From: Acanthaster planci
Lineage: Eukaryota; Echinodermata; Asteroidea; Valvatida; Acanthasteridae
Length of the DNA: 36,427 nt
Direction: 5' to 3'
Assembly: GCF_001949145.1 (NCBI RefSeq)
Contig: NW_019091424.1
Location: 564,378 to 600,804 of the forward strand
The position numbers and the translations under genes were made by a program. The notes under the pieces are model-generated. The model had not been told where the DNA came from. It ran no database searches and was given only the letters and a program-made list of their open reading frames with translations. This document shows, in pieces, positions 1 to 10,738 of this stretch. Position 1 is the stretch's first letter; every line of letters begins with the position of its first letter.

Positions 1-2480
1 TAACAATAGTCTAGAGTGTGTATAGGGATTGGACAGGTAAGGGAGGGTACCCATCCGTCCCATATCTTGCCTGGTATAAATGGCGGTAAGCACTGTGATA
101 GCTATTGGATGGAGCCACTATTCATTGCTATCCATAGCACCCAACACAATGCTGTTCCCCATGGATGGGGGCCATCAGGAATGTCCTCCAAAACGTTGCT
201 GGATTTGCCCATATCAGTGCTGGAGAAGCACTACATGAAGCCAGCTTGGAGCACCGTGATGAAATATTCTGGATTCTTTCATGTCTGAAATATTGCACGG
301 AAATTAAAGAACTCGAACGTTTTTTTCTTTTATATAGGTGATTTGATATAAATATAAATATATATGCAAACAAAATATGTGCACTTAATTGTTAGTGTGT
401 GTTTGTGATGAAACTGTGGTGCAGGGGTCATATTTATACACGTTTTATGGAAAGTGTTGCCCAGGTTGTAAAAAACGTGTTTTCTTGACAGTAAAGGTAG
501 AGGGACGTGCACTAAATGATGTAACGTTTCTATGGTTACCAACCAGTGTAACAGAATCACCTAGTGATGACCTACCAGTGATGACGCTTAATCTGGTGAC
601 TGATTACTCCCATAGTATCAGGCGTCTGAGATGTACGTAGTATCCCAAATGTAACTCCTAGTCCCGACTTTTATTTGGAAAGAACTAGTTGTCATTGGTA
701 CCTCTGACCTCTTGTTTAGACTGATCCATTAATCCTTGCCCCATTGTGTTCTGACCAATCAAAGCTGTGATTCATGTCCAACATAGGAGCACGAAAGTCC
801 GACATGCGTGCACACGCGTATGATGCTCGGGGCTGGAACAGGTAGTGTGGCACTGGAGAAGAACACCTGTAAAGTGCCCATGTGCCCGGGGCTTACTGGA
901 TTGGTCTGTTGACACGTCTAACATATTAAGCTTCAGAATCTCATAGTTTTGGATTGTGGAGGGTGGAAGTTCAGATTCACAAGCTAAATTTTTACCGTTC
1001 AACTGAAAAATGATTAAAATGTGCCGAGTTGATTTGCACAATCGTAAAGAGGTGAAGATTAATGAAATCTATGCATTAATTATAATTATTTAATATATAA
1101 TCATGTGATGAAATATGGATATATTGCTATGGTAATAGTCTGGTGAAATAGTTTTAGCCACGTGGGAGAATATGTGTAACGGAACTCTATCATCCATGCA
1201 GTAATTAGCCTCTCAGGTATAGTACGTGTCATGGACGGTTGGTATATTGTAGAGACAGGTAGCTGACTATAACAGTGGTAAATACGTTCGTTTTTTATTT
1301 CCTATTTATCATCCTTGATATAGTCACAAGTTAATCTTAGTTTAGTACCTACTGTACGCGTATATGTCCATTGATAAACAAATGTTGACCTCTTATATTG
1401 GCCAGTAGCGACAGCCGTTTGTTGGCTTGTGGATTGTGATGTTGCATTTTCCTGAGGACTATTGGAATTGTCTAGAATGTGTATGAGAACCTGTATCATT
1501 CTGAGGACAAGGTGTGGCAAATCCCAAATGCATATACATGGAATTGTTCATAATAGTAACGAAGAGTATTCATTACAGCAGGTGCTGTGTTATGCTTTGC
1601 TGTAATCACAGCAGGTGCTCTGTTATGCTTTGCTGTAGTCACAGCAGGCGCTGCCGTGAAGTCAGACGTTCAGTGTAATGAATGTGTAAGTTGACTTCTC
1701 CATGTTGAACGTACCCACACTAAGAGGTTGGGTATGATCAGATTCAAGTATGTTTTTTGTATGATCTTACCAGGTTTGTTTCATGGGCAATCATAATTGA
1801 GAAGTACAGGTGACTTATTCATCTGAGGTAAAAGTAATTGAGCTTCTGCATTATTTGAATTCAATTCAGGCTTTTCTTTGTTGTTGAATCCCGAGAGAAT
1901 CGTCAACACAAGAGCTGGGTGAGTTTGCTCTCTCTGAGTTCATTCAAATTGGGCTCGTTATAAAACACTTGACAGGGAGAGTTGGACAATGTGACTCTTG
2001 TTTCCATTGTGAAGTTTTGTATCGTGCTCTTGAGGGGGTTTCGCTCGTCAGTCTTTCAGATCGGAGCAACCACCCATCCAGTAACTCGATGGAATGTTGG
2101 CAGCTGGTCTGCAATTGCTTGCCATAACAAGCGGAAGACTTGATTTCACTTGGTAAATATGAACAAACTGTGTACAACAATGTGGCTCCTTGGGCTGTCT
2201 TGTAGCTGTAGTGTATCAGGAAATAAAGAGTCACTTGACAATGACAGAACTGTCTCCCGATGATTCATGATTTGTGGGTTGTAAGAGCACCAACAATCCT
2301 TTCACCAGTGAACATCCAAAGCTGTCACACTTGTTACCTTACGGCAGTCCAGTTTTGTTTTTAAGAAATCACTTTTCTTATCAGTTTATACTTGAAAACT
2401 GCTTCAGGCAGACCCTGGGTAAACCTCAAGAGGTTGATATGTGAACAGATTTTTAAGAACTGGACTCTGGTTAAGATGCC
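1..2480. other. Left flank without a supported gene
   Basis: I see no convincing exon here. Open frames such as 16-288 (plus) and 389-640 (plus) have no recognisable protein similarity and no good splice signals. The stretch is AT-rich and contains one short tandem repeat (1576-1656). Part of it may be the 3' region of a gene lying outside the window. Its right edge is set by the probable end of the TADA3 transcript. Confidence 0.5.
1576..1656. repeat. 33-bp tandem repeat, about 2.5 units
   Basis: Units at 1576-1608 and 1609-1641 differ at only two or three positions. A partial third unit starts at 1642. Each unit begins CAGCAGGTGCT and ends in TTTGCTGTA. No gene is associated with it. Confidence 0.8.
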
Positions 2481-2484
2481 TGTT

Positions 2485-2498
2485 TTTATTATTTTATT
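2485..2498 (-). terminator. Probable TADA3 polyadenylation signals
   Basis: Two AATAAA hexamers on the minus strand (plus-strand TTTATT at 2485-2490 and 2493-2498) lie about 560 bp downstream of the TADA3 stop codon. They would give a 3' UTR of roughly 0.6 kb. This is inferred from the motif and position only. Confidence 0.45.
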
Positions 2499-3057
2499 AC
2501 AAATTCACAATACTGGTGCACTTTGAAGAATTACTACGAGGCCAACCTATCAACGAAAATGCAACCAATTTATACTGCATCCGAGTGGTTTCTGCTTCCG
2601 GTTCCAAATGAAAAATATTTCCCAACTTTACAAACTTACTGAGACGGCACTTTAACCCAGGAGGTTTTGCTAACTTAACCGAGTTTTACGTTTTCAAAAG
2701 CCCTCTCTGGAACAGGCTGGTGAAAGGCTTGACCTTTGACCCTTGAGTTTATTTTCTATGTATAATACTGTTTTCTAACCCGTCCAGTCCAGAGCTGTGG
2801 TGCCGACTTCACATTTGGGAAATGTAATGGCTGTGTGTGTGCTAATTGTCCATGTGCTCTGATGCATGGCCCACCATTTTGGTTCCAACAACGGAGACAC
2901 TCATGTCGCAACTCTATATACAGCTCTGGTCAGTCTTTGAGCCAGTTCCTGTTAAGACTCAAACATCAGTCCTCTGTCCTTTCACATAATTCCAGACAAT
3001 AAACAGTCTGTACCGACCATCCAAGAGCTACAACGCCGCATTGTCTGGTACCTCGAC

Positions 3058-6000
3058 TCACATAGATTCCAGCTGCTTCACCAGTGCCTCTCTCTCCTTG
3101 ATGACCTTCCAGGCCTGGTCCCTTTCCTTTTTAGTGGGCGAGCGTTTCTTCTGCTTGGCTGCCATGATGCGACGGAATGCATCCATTGCCTGAAACAAAA
3201 GTCCAATGATACAGTCTGAAGTGATACCGGGGGGAAATCTGTCATGAACAATTCTACTAAGCCAACCTCAGCATCCTGCACTCAAGCGCAGAGTTAGAGT
3301 TGAGCCCATCCACAATTTCACAAACGCCCATCCAAAGTCACTCATCAGTCTCAAACGAGGGCACTGATTCAGGTCGGAGGGGGGACTTTTGAGAAATGTC
3401 CTTTAACACCAAGGGATGCTGTTATCATATTTTCAATGTTTTAATTTTACTGTTTAGTAATTTTTCAACCACATAGAAACTTCAAGCTCTTGGCTTCAAT
3501 TACCTGGTGCAGTCCACACATCACCAACAGTAAAATCAAACACTCCCCATTTAATAAAGAAAGTCTACATTTGGCACAAACAGCCGACAACAGTCACTCT
3601 TCACACCTGGGCTCAATTTCACGAAGCTGCTTAACAGCAGAAAAGTCGCGCTTACTATTTGAAGAAAAAATTACTAACCTTAAGTACTATTTAATGACCG
3701 TGCTTGGTGTGGTTGTGCTTACAGTTTCTATTGCTAAGTCACTACAATAAGCTCCTTCAAGGTAAGGGTGCCTTTAATCCCGCTTACTACTTACAGTATA
3801 AACAAAGCTTGTTAGCATAAAAATCACGTGCTTCGCAATAATGACATAAAATTGGACCAAGGTCCAGAGTGCCTCCGATTTTAATCCTTTGTCCATCATG
3901 AAACAGTTTCTCTCCAATTTACCTCGTTATCGGCAGCTCTGAGTTTCTGTCGGACCTCCTGCCTTTTCATCTCCTCCTTTGCCAGTCGATATAATCGCAT
4001 CTTCTGGCTGCGATTGTGTGCTGACAGGGCTCTCAACTCGGCTTGCCTCTTCTGAAGTTCTACCAAGATTTCATCGTCTGTGTCGTCGGTGACTGGGTCG
4101 TCTGCGTCTAGGAGACCTACGAGAATGATTTCAATGTAAAGTTAATTGATAAGCGTTAGAAACAAAACTATGTGAAGAAAACTTACCACTTCCATTCTGT
4201 TAATGGTCCAGACAAATTAACTTGTCCCTAGGTAATTGATGTGCTTGAAATTTACTTCAAAATGTAACAGCCTTCTCTTTAGGGTTTCTGGAAAATGAGG
4301 TCTGGTGGTTCAGACCAGTTACTTGTGATCATAAGGTAAGTGGTTCGAATCTAGCCACTGGCCACGAGCAGTATTTCAGCAGATGTAGATAAACACCAGC
4401 CTGACAAACCCTCACTAGCTTGGGACAGACTTTACCTCTCGGCTTTCCTGACATTGGTTGCTCAATTTTAATATGGTCAAAGCCCACTCACCTTGCAGCA
4501 TTTGTATCACTTCATAAGGGTTGCTTGAATACTCTTAAAAGTAACAACAGAAAAAGGTATTCTTGAGATCGGCTTTACCTAGATGAAGCAGCTCTTCCCG
4601 AAGCCTGGCTTCCAAAGCCCTGGTGTGAGGGACAGTAAATCGATTGCCGTTCTTGGGGGATATTCCATCTTTGCTGTCGGGACCATCACTCTGAAATGAT
4701 GGCATCAACGTCTGCTGATCATTGATCTGTCCAAGCATATACACACTTACACTCTACGTGAAAATGACCACAGCGACACCGTGGTGTTCTTTTTGTTGTT
4801 GAAATTCTGGAACTAGGTACTTTCCTGTGAACGACATTCCAAGTTAAAATGGACTAGCAGAACTTGCAAAGCTACTGAATGAGACGATGGCAGAAATGTT
4901 GCTCCATACCTTGGGGGTCGTCTCTGAGATAATGTCCTCAATCGGTGTCATGATATTTTCCTCGACTAACGCTGAGATCAGGCGCTGTGTGAGTGGTCCA
5001 AATGGACAGATGTCCTCCTCGCGACTGAAAAAAAATTTAAGTTAAACGCACTCATGTTCAAACAGGGATAAACGGTAATTTGACAGCGTTTCATGTCGTG
5101 CCATCCGTCTTGGAGCACATTTTTTGTATGAAATACGGAACTAGAATGTCAATGATATTTAACCCAAACTCGACCAGATCCTTCAAAACCCACAGATAGA
5201 AAAGGGTCATGCACGTACCTCTCTGCTTTCTTGAGGAGGGCCTTGGTCTCTTTACTGTTTGCTGAGTTTACTGAACCTTTCTTCTTGTCACCCATTTTGC
5301 TTCCTTTAATGGAAAGAGATGGCAAGATGGTACAATCCGTAAGTCCACACACATTATGTAACGTCCAAAACCAACTCTATACAGCCACAAAATTTGGGCA
5401 CAATTGTATGAAACAATACATAAGCCACAAAATTCTCCTCTTATCAATATAAAATGAATGGAAAAATTACTAATATTATAATCAATGAAACAATTTAAAG
5501 TAAATGAAGCTCACTTCATAATGATCGAACAAATACACAGATCAGTTCAGTATTATCCTTGTGAAAATAAAGGTTTCCTCTGAAAAAGGACACAGGAGGC
5601 TGACCACAACTTCCTCCACCAAGAAGCTCCAACGTTCAGTGAAGGAAACTTCACTCTGATCACTCACTCATGCAGGCTGCTTATCCACGCAGTCTGTCTG
5701 CCCCGAGCAGAACCAAAAGAGGGCGCAATTTTCCTGGCAACATAGGCTCCTTTGATAGGAAATGGACTTCACTGATTCACAACCGGCTATGAAGTGCATG
5801 CACTGTGGTCGCTTTGCAACCAAGAACATGAACACTTCTCGTCAACATGGTTCTTTTCAACCAATGACGGGGGCTTCTGCTCAAGTTGGATTAGGTGATA
5901 AACCATCTGTTTATCTCTAATCTGTCTGTCAGTCTCTCTTGTCTGTCTGTCTGTCTGTCTGTTTTGGGTGGCCCACCTTCTTTCTGCTCCTCCAGTAAGT

Positions 6001-8701
6001 CCTCCTGAGCCCATCTCAGGGCGTAGTGTTTCCCCAGGGGAGGGATCTTGAAGTAGTCCATGTCGTCGTCTGATGTCTTCAGCATATCGTCCAGCACCTT
6101 TACATCTTCGTTGGTGATGTCCGTGCAGTAGGGCTCCACCGATGTCCAGAATCGATCTGGTGCATCATTGCGGGGGATGCGGGGCGCCAGTGGCTCAGCT
6201 AAGGGATCATCTGTGAATTCGTACTCCTGGAGCTTTTGCTGGAAAGAAATAAGAACTTTTCGTTTTTCTCGTTCCAATCTCAGTCCCTCGTTACTTTTTT
6301 CAAGGATGCTTTCCAAATCTTGGAAAAAAAATCCCCTCTGTGCAGAAAATCAACAGCAAAATTCTTTGCTTCTTAATTCACAGGAGCATCGCCCCTTATA
6401 AAGGAATTCTGGAAGCTACATCCTACACATTCCTATAAAAAACACCAAAACCCCTCAAATGACTTTACTGAATCTCAAATGGTTTAGAGTCACTATAAAC
6501 ATGATAAACAGCTCTCTTTCAATCTATGCATGTGTTACATTTCCAAACGGTGGTCTGCCAACGATTATTTAATAAAAGTTTCCAGTTAAGATTCAAGAGA
6601 TTCTGAGAACTGAAGTAACATGGCCTGTCTTAGAATGAGCCACTAGCTTGAGGAACTGAGTGCAGGCATCTTGTACATGATAGCAATGTAGAGCTGTTTG
6701 AGGCAATCTCATCTGACTTACATGCATACTCTTTGCCTTGGGTCGTCCTGACGTGACAGGTGTTACCGTTGTTGCGGTGGCTGCCATCGCGCCCTGCTTG
6801 CCGCCCGATTCCTTGATCTTCTTGGGAGGTTTCTCTGGTTTGTCTGGTTTCTCCTCGACCCGGCTTCTCTTCCCCGACGGAGTGGTCGGCTCATCTTTCT
6901 GCTGGACCAAGACACAAAACACTGAATCTTATCTGTTCTAATCAGCGTCATTAAACAAAATCAGAGTAAATAAAATCAGGGTGAGAAACTATGGCAGTAG
7001 TTGACAACTTAATCCAACCCAGTTTCCATGAGCTTTGTAACTGGGCTCTTCACAGTCCGTCTAGTTAGGAATTACAGTAAAACAACTGCACTGTAACGCT
7101 CATGTCCCGACTGCTAACAATTCGGATAATTGACTTTTTCTGGTACAATCGTGTCAACACAGCTTGGAAAATATTTTCCAATTACGAGATTCAAATAATG
7201 GATGCAGGACGCACAAACTTGAGACAAGCAAAACTCAATGTATAAAATGCCTTGGTGTTGTTTTGGGGGCGTGGCTGACTGGCACAGTGATAGGTGAGTG
7301 GGAGACTTTGCGACGCATGGTGACAGCAGTCAAACCAGTCCTTTCCTGCCGTTGTGCACGTGTTCAAAACTAACACACAGTTAGAGGCTGTCCACCCAAA
7401 ACTTGCTGTAGTGACTTATGACTCATTTTGCTACATTGAATAACAACTGCAAATTGAGGAGTGCGCTGGAGTGGCTTACAGGTTTGCCTTTGCCACTTGC
7501 CGGTGTGGGGGTAGCGGCTCCCTTTTTGTCTCGTCTCTCCAACCAGTCGATAAGTGTCTTGTTCTCTGTCTCCAGCTGCAGCATGCGTTTGGACACCGAC
7601 GCCAGCAACGTTTCCAGCTCAAGTTGCAGAGTGTCCAACTCGTCTATGATGATACCGTCGTCGTCATCGCGCTGCAATACTGCAAGATAAGGACAACCAT
7701 AACAGACATGTTTTTTGCTGTGCTAAAGACACTGAGCTGGACCAAGAGAGGGTGCCATTTCTCTAACAACGGAAGCTCCATTGGTAAGAGCTTTACTTCA
7801 TTGGTTCACGAATGACTATGAGATGCATGCCTTGCGTGCGCGTCGCTACCAACAAAACAAACACTCCTGACCAGCACTGCTCTTTTTATAAGATGAGAGG
7901 TGCTTCTGCTCAAGGTGAATAAACTCATCTTAAATCGAAAAAGCGGCCATAACTTACACTTGAATGACTCTCATGAAAATTTTCTTTTGCACTCTACTTG
8001 ATAAGCACAATGTTGCTCCATCATCTTATAGGTGCCGTTTGTCACACCTCAGCCATGGATTCTGTATCTTGATTGGCCGAGAGCTAGTCATGTGGCATTG
8101 GCTCTTTTTGTTATCTTGCATTCCACAGCCAAAAGATCTGTACCCACTGCAACCAAAGAACTATACACTTGACCACCGGCACTGTGTTCAAAGCATACTG
8201 GTGGGTACGTTGGGCATCACGCACAGTCCAAAGTGTCAACACGACAGAGCTGAATTCAAACATTTTATGAAGGGGTACTGTAGCCGGGAAAAGTGCTGGT
8301 AAATTTTCAACAACATTCTTAGAGAAATGGATGTACCTTTTATCTATTTACAATACACCAAATTAATCAGCTATTGCTTGAACCAGGCAAATATATCTAC
8401 AGACAAGGCAGAAGAGGCGTTCTATGAAAACCACTGAAAGCTGCAGTAAAGCTAGCCTCCCTCGGTGTTCGGGGGAGCATCATCCTGACGTTTCTTCCAC
8501 CATGATGCCGAGGGTGGCTAGTTTCACAGCACCACTCGAAGCACTCCATAGTGCATATTCTACAACACGGCTTCAACCTTTTCAATTTCTAGAAGGACTC
8601 CAATGATCACCTGTGGTATATCTAGGACAGGATTTCTCGTGGTCAACAGGAACAAACTCCTGAAACTGCAGAGGGCAATCTTTCACCTCGGTCATCTTCA
8701 T
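3058..8701 (-). CDS. TADA3: Transcriptional adapter 3 (Ada3), nine coding exons
   Basis: TADA3 is the adaptor subunit that, with TADA2, links the GCN5/PCAF acetyltransferase to the nuclear SAGA and ATAC complexes. Coding exons in transcript order are 8701-8611, 7679-7480, 6901-6722, 6238-5977, 5303-5219, 5024-4910, 4690-4579, 4116-3923 and 3189-3058 (stop TGA 3060-3058). All phases join and give 456 residues; the human protein has 432. The N terminus carries KDCPLQF and CPRY, followed by IDELDTLQLELETLL (about 42-56). A Lys-rich linker follows, then QEYEFTDDP (161-169), NDAPDRFW, SVEPYC and IPPLGKHYALRWAQEDLLEEQK, the most conserved block. The C terminus has CPFGPLTQRL, SAHNR and KKERDQAW. 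An AG at 8728-8727 suggests a noncoding first exon upstream. The exon 3 acceptor could be three bases further in (6898). The introns hold two copies of the 185-bp element and one SINE. Confidence 0.95.
4297..4455 (+). mobile_element. tRNA-derived SINE remnant in TADA3 intron 7
   Basis: A box-B-like GGTTCGAATCT at about 4332-4342 lies downstream of a degenerate box A region. It is followed by a non-tRNA body containing ATAAACACCAGCCTGA and, further on, GACAGACTTTACC. The same tail, with changes, occurs at 19516-19566, so the two share a SINE-type 3' domain. The family was not identified. Confidence 0.55.
5702..5885 (-). mobile_element. 185-bp CCTTGAGC-ended element, copy A
   Basis: This copy lies in TADA3 intron 4 in the orientation opposite to the plus-strand copies in PLK1 and PINX1. 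Read on the minus strand it starts CTTGAGCAGAAGC and ends in GCGCCCTCTTTTGGTTCTGCTCG. Its inner part (host-strand TGATTCACAA, GCATGCACTG) aligns with the other four copies. It has no coding capacity, so it is a non-autonomous element. Confidence 0.75.
5941..5962. repeat. (GTCT)n microsatellite
   Basis: About five and a half uninterrupted GTCT units, with interrupted units to the left (5921-5940). On the TADA3 sense strand this is (CAGA)n, beginning about 15 bases inside intron 4 from its donor at 5976-5975. Confidence 0.9.
7734..7915 (-). mobile_element. 185-bp CCTTGAGC-ended element, copy B
   Basis: This copy lies in TADA3 intron 2, counted from the first coding exon as intron 1 (between 8611 and 7679). 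On the minus strand it runs from CCTTGAGCAGAAGCACC to CTCTCTTGGTCCAGCTC. It shares the inner CATTCGTGAACCA segment with the plus-strand copies. Confidence 0.75.
8440..8530. mobile_element. Foldback palindrome in TADA3 intron 1
   Basis: The outer arms, near CTAGCCTCCCTCGG (8452-8465) and CCGAGGGTGGCTAG (8508-8521), pair with one mismatch. Weaker pairing extends outwards to 8440 and 8530. An inner pair, GCATCAT (8477-8483) and ATGATGC (8502-8508), adds a second stem. The whole resembles a miniature inverted-repeat element. Confidence 0.6.
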
Positions 8702-10107
8702 GGTTGCTGAATGGTCCTACAAATGGCTGAAATTACAACAAAGTAGCAAACTTTGAAATCAAGTTCAGTTGGGAAGGGGGGTGGCTATTATATTAGTGGT
8801 AAGTGCTTGAATGAAGAATTTGGTTACAGAAAGGGCAAAACTTGTAAGCGCTGCAGGAAAAATATCTGTTTTGCCACAATGCCACCTCTGATTGGTCGAT
8901 CACATACTCAGACTGACATATCAGGGTGCTTTGTGGGGCACACAGTGTGGAAACAAGTCTTAACTTGACTTCACCATGCTAACTTGTTTATTTCACAAAC
9001 ACAAACTTTAAGACACAATCAAATTGAGAGTTCCATATATGGACGCCACTTGACACCCTCCGCACAAACCCTTTACCCTATGAGACTGGTCTGAAACAAG
9101 TGGTTTTTCAAGTCAACGACTTGGTATCTTCCCTCCCAAATCATTTTTAAATGGAACTTTTCTGGACACGTTTTGCTCTCTAACATGTCTGATGAATAGT
9201 ATACTCTGTCTGAGGCTATAGGTTACTACAGCTACAGGGAACCGGTGTCTGTTTATGGAACTCTCTCCTCCTAGCCACAGAGCCAGGATTATGAGTTAGA
9301 AACCCACCAGAAATGCACACAACCGGTGTTGTTATTTGTGGTTACGTGCACAAAATCACAGCCCCCCCCCCAAGCAGGCCCACAGCCATGACGGCCAGCT
9401 GCACAGCTCCCCCGGCCCACAGCGCCCCCAATTTTTAGCGCTAGCGGTCGACCACACACAGGTACGTAGGAAGAAGATTTGGTCTCAAAATACAGCCTAC
9501 CGCCCACATATAAAGCTATATCAGCGTCTGTCACAGAGGAAGTCTTTCCACGGTCGGCTATACGTGATGCTGTTTTCCACTTGATGGAAGATATGACAGT
9601 TATAAGCTGTAAATCGGGCGCGTGGATGGGCAACCTCGCGCTGCAGGATAGCTCATGCTTTGTTGCGAGAATTAATGACCTGGACAGCTCGAAATCATGC
9701 ATATGCATGTCCTAAATCGAGGTGACCTTTACACTTTGACCAGCGCAGCACTGCATGCAAGAAATGGTGTAAACGTAAGTGCGGTGTAGGGATCGCTCTC
9801 TCGCGCAAGACCCTCGAAGAATATTGGGAATATTTTTGGAAATTGGTGATAGGCCCATTGTTTGAAGTTTTGTGAGGGACGGTTGTTGCACAATTCACAA
9901 ATGGTCAAAAAAGAGAGAGGCCATGCATCGGGTGTCACTCAGTCATGGCAAGTGGAAGGCAGGTCCCTTATTCATGTTAATGTTATTTCGCCACTTACTG
10001 ACTTGACAACAGGTGACATTAAGAACCTGGTGACTATACGGTCACACACGTTAGGTTAATTCTTGCATACCTCGTTCTTCATTAATTCAGTGCTAGTAAC
10101 AGTGTTC

Positions 10108-10308
10108 GGAGAAAATGTTGCATCCTGACTCCCCTTCAGCAGTTGTGTACAAAGTCTCTGGGGAGTGCAGAGAATTTTCTAAGTATTTCCCAACAACATC
10201 GGCAAATGGTTCTCAGTCCAGAGTTCGTGTCTTTCCAGGATTTCTGACTGACTGACATTTATTGAGATGATGATGAAAAAAGTGGAGTCAGGATGCAACA
10301 TTTCTTCC
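10108..10308. mobile_element. Inverted-repeat element (201 bp)
   Basis: Arms at 10108-10134 and 10281-10308 are near-perfect inverted copies sharing ATGTTGCATCCTGACTCC. About 146 bp of unrelated, noncoding sequence separates them. It looks like a miniature inverted-repeat element inserted in the probable PIGV leader intron. Confidence 0.65.
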
Positions 10309-10479
10309 TCAGACTGCGGTATATGGAATAGTTGAATGTTCGTCCTTTTCTGAACAAGCGTTGCTTTTAACAAGACCCCTCCACTTCCCTTATGTCATGA
10401 TTTTAGGCCTACCTAACACTGGTTACTGTTCATGGTCAGATTGTACCATATATGTTATCCCTACCCTAGCAGAATTCTA

Positions 10480-10534
10480 GGGGTTCGTCATCCACTACGC
10501 TCCCACGTAGAAGCGTAGCGTATTACGAACACCC
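10480..10534. repeat. Short palindrome
   Basis: GTTCGTCATCCACTACGCT at 10483-10501 pairs with 10512-10530 with three mismatches across a 10-base loop. The outer GGG/CCC bases partly extend the stem. It lies just upstream of the PIGV leader acceptor. Confidence 0.6.
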
Positions 10535-10645
10535 GAGTTCCAGGGCTTTGAATGTGTTACATGTATTTGTTAAAACTTTTTGTGTTTGTGGAGGGGAAAT
10601 AAAGTAAAACAATGTAAGCGAGGTGCCTTTTTCTTTTGTTTCTAG

Positions 10646-10738
10646 GTCCACTGTGATGAACTGACAGGATTCCAAGACTGCGATCATGACCATGATGTGT
10701 GATGACTATTGATATTATGTTATTGCCACACTGACATC
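10646..10738 (+). promoter_or_regulatory. PIGV 5' leader segment with upstream ORFs
   Basis: A pyrimidine-rich acceptor (TTTGTTTCTAG ending at 10645) precedes 93 bases leading to the PIGV start. They hold six upstream ATGs forming three short ORFs: 10656-10664 (ATG AAC TGA), 10686-10712, and 10702-10734. The last two overlap in different frames, and the third ends four bases before the PIGV ATG. Such an arrangement normally lowers translation of the main frame. Whether this segment is in the mature mRNA is inferred from the acceptor. Confidence 0.5.

Larger units (their letters stand above)
8727..10645. promoter_or_regulatory. TADA3/PIGV divergent intergenic region
   Basis: The start codons of TADA3 (8701, minus) and PIGV (10739, plus) are about 2 kb apart. 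Both genes show an acceptor just upstream of their start, so their first exons and promoters should lie here. The best candidate is the CpG- and C-rich block at about 9360-9780, which includes a C-run near 9362-9371, TATAAAG at 9509-9515 and a strong plus-strand donor GTAAGT at 9775. No transcription start can be fixed from sequence alone. Confidence 0.4.

Noticed and set aside
16-288. 90-residue plus-strand frame at the left edge
   Set aside because: No recognisable family, no evidence of splicing, and the opposite strand is also open.
9289-9708. 139-residue open frame on the minus strand with a Gly/Cys-rich end
   Set aside because: The C/G-run composition explains the odd residues, and the antisense frames are equally open, as expected of a CpG-rich promoter.
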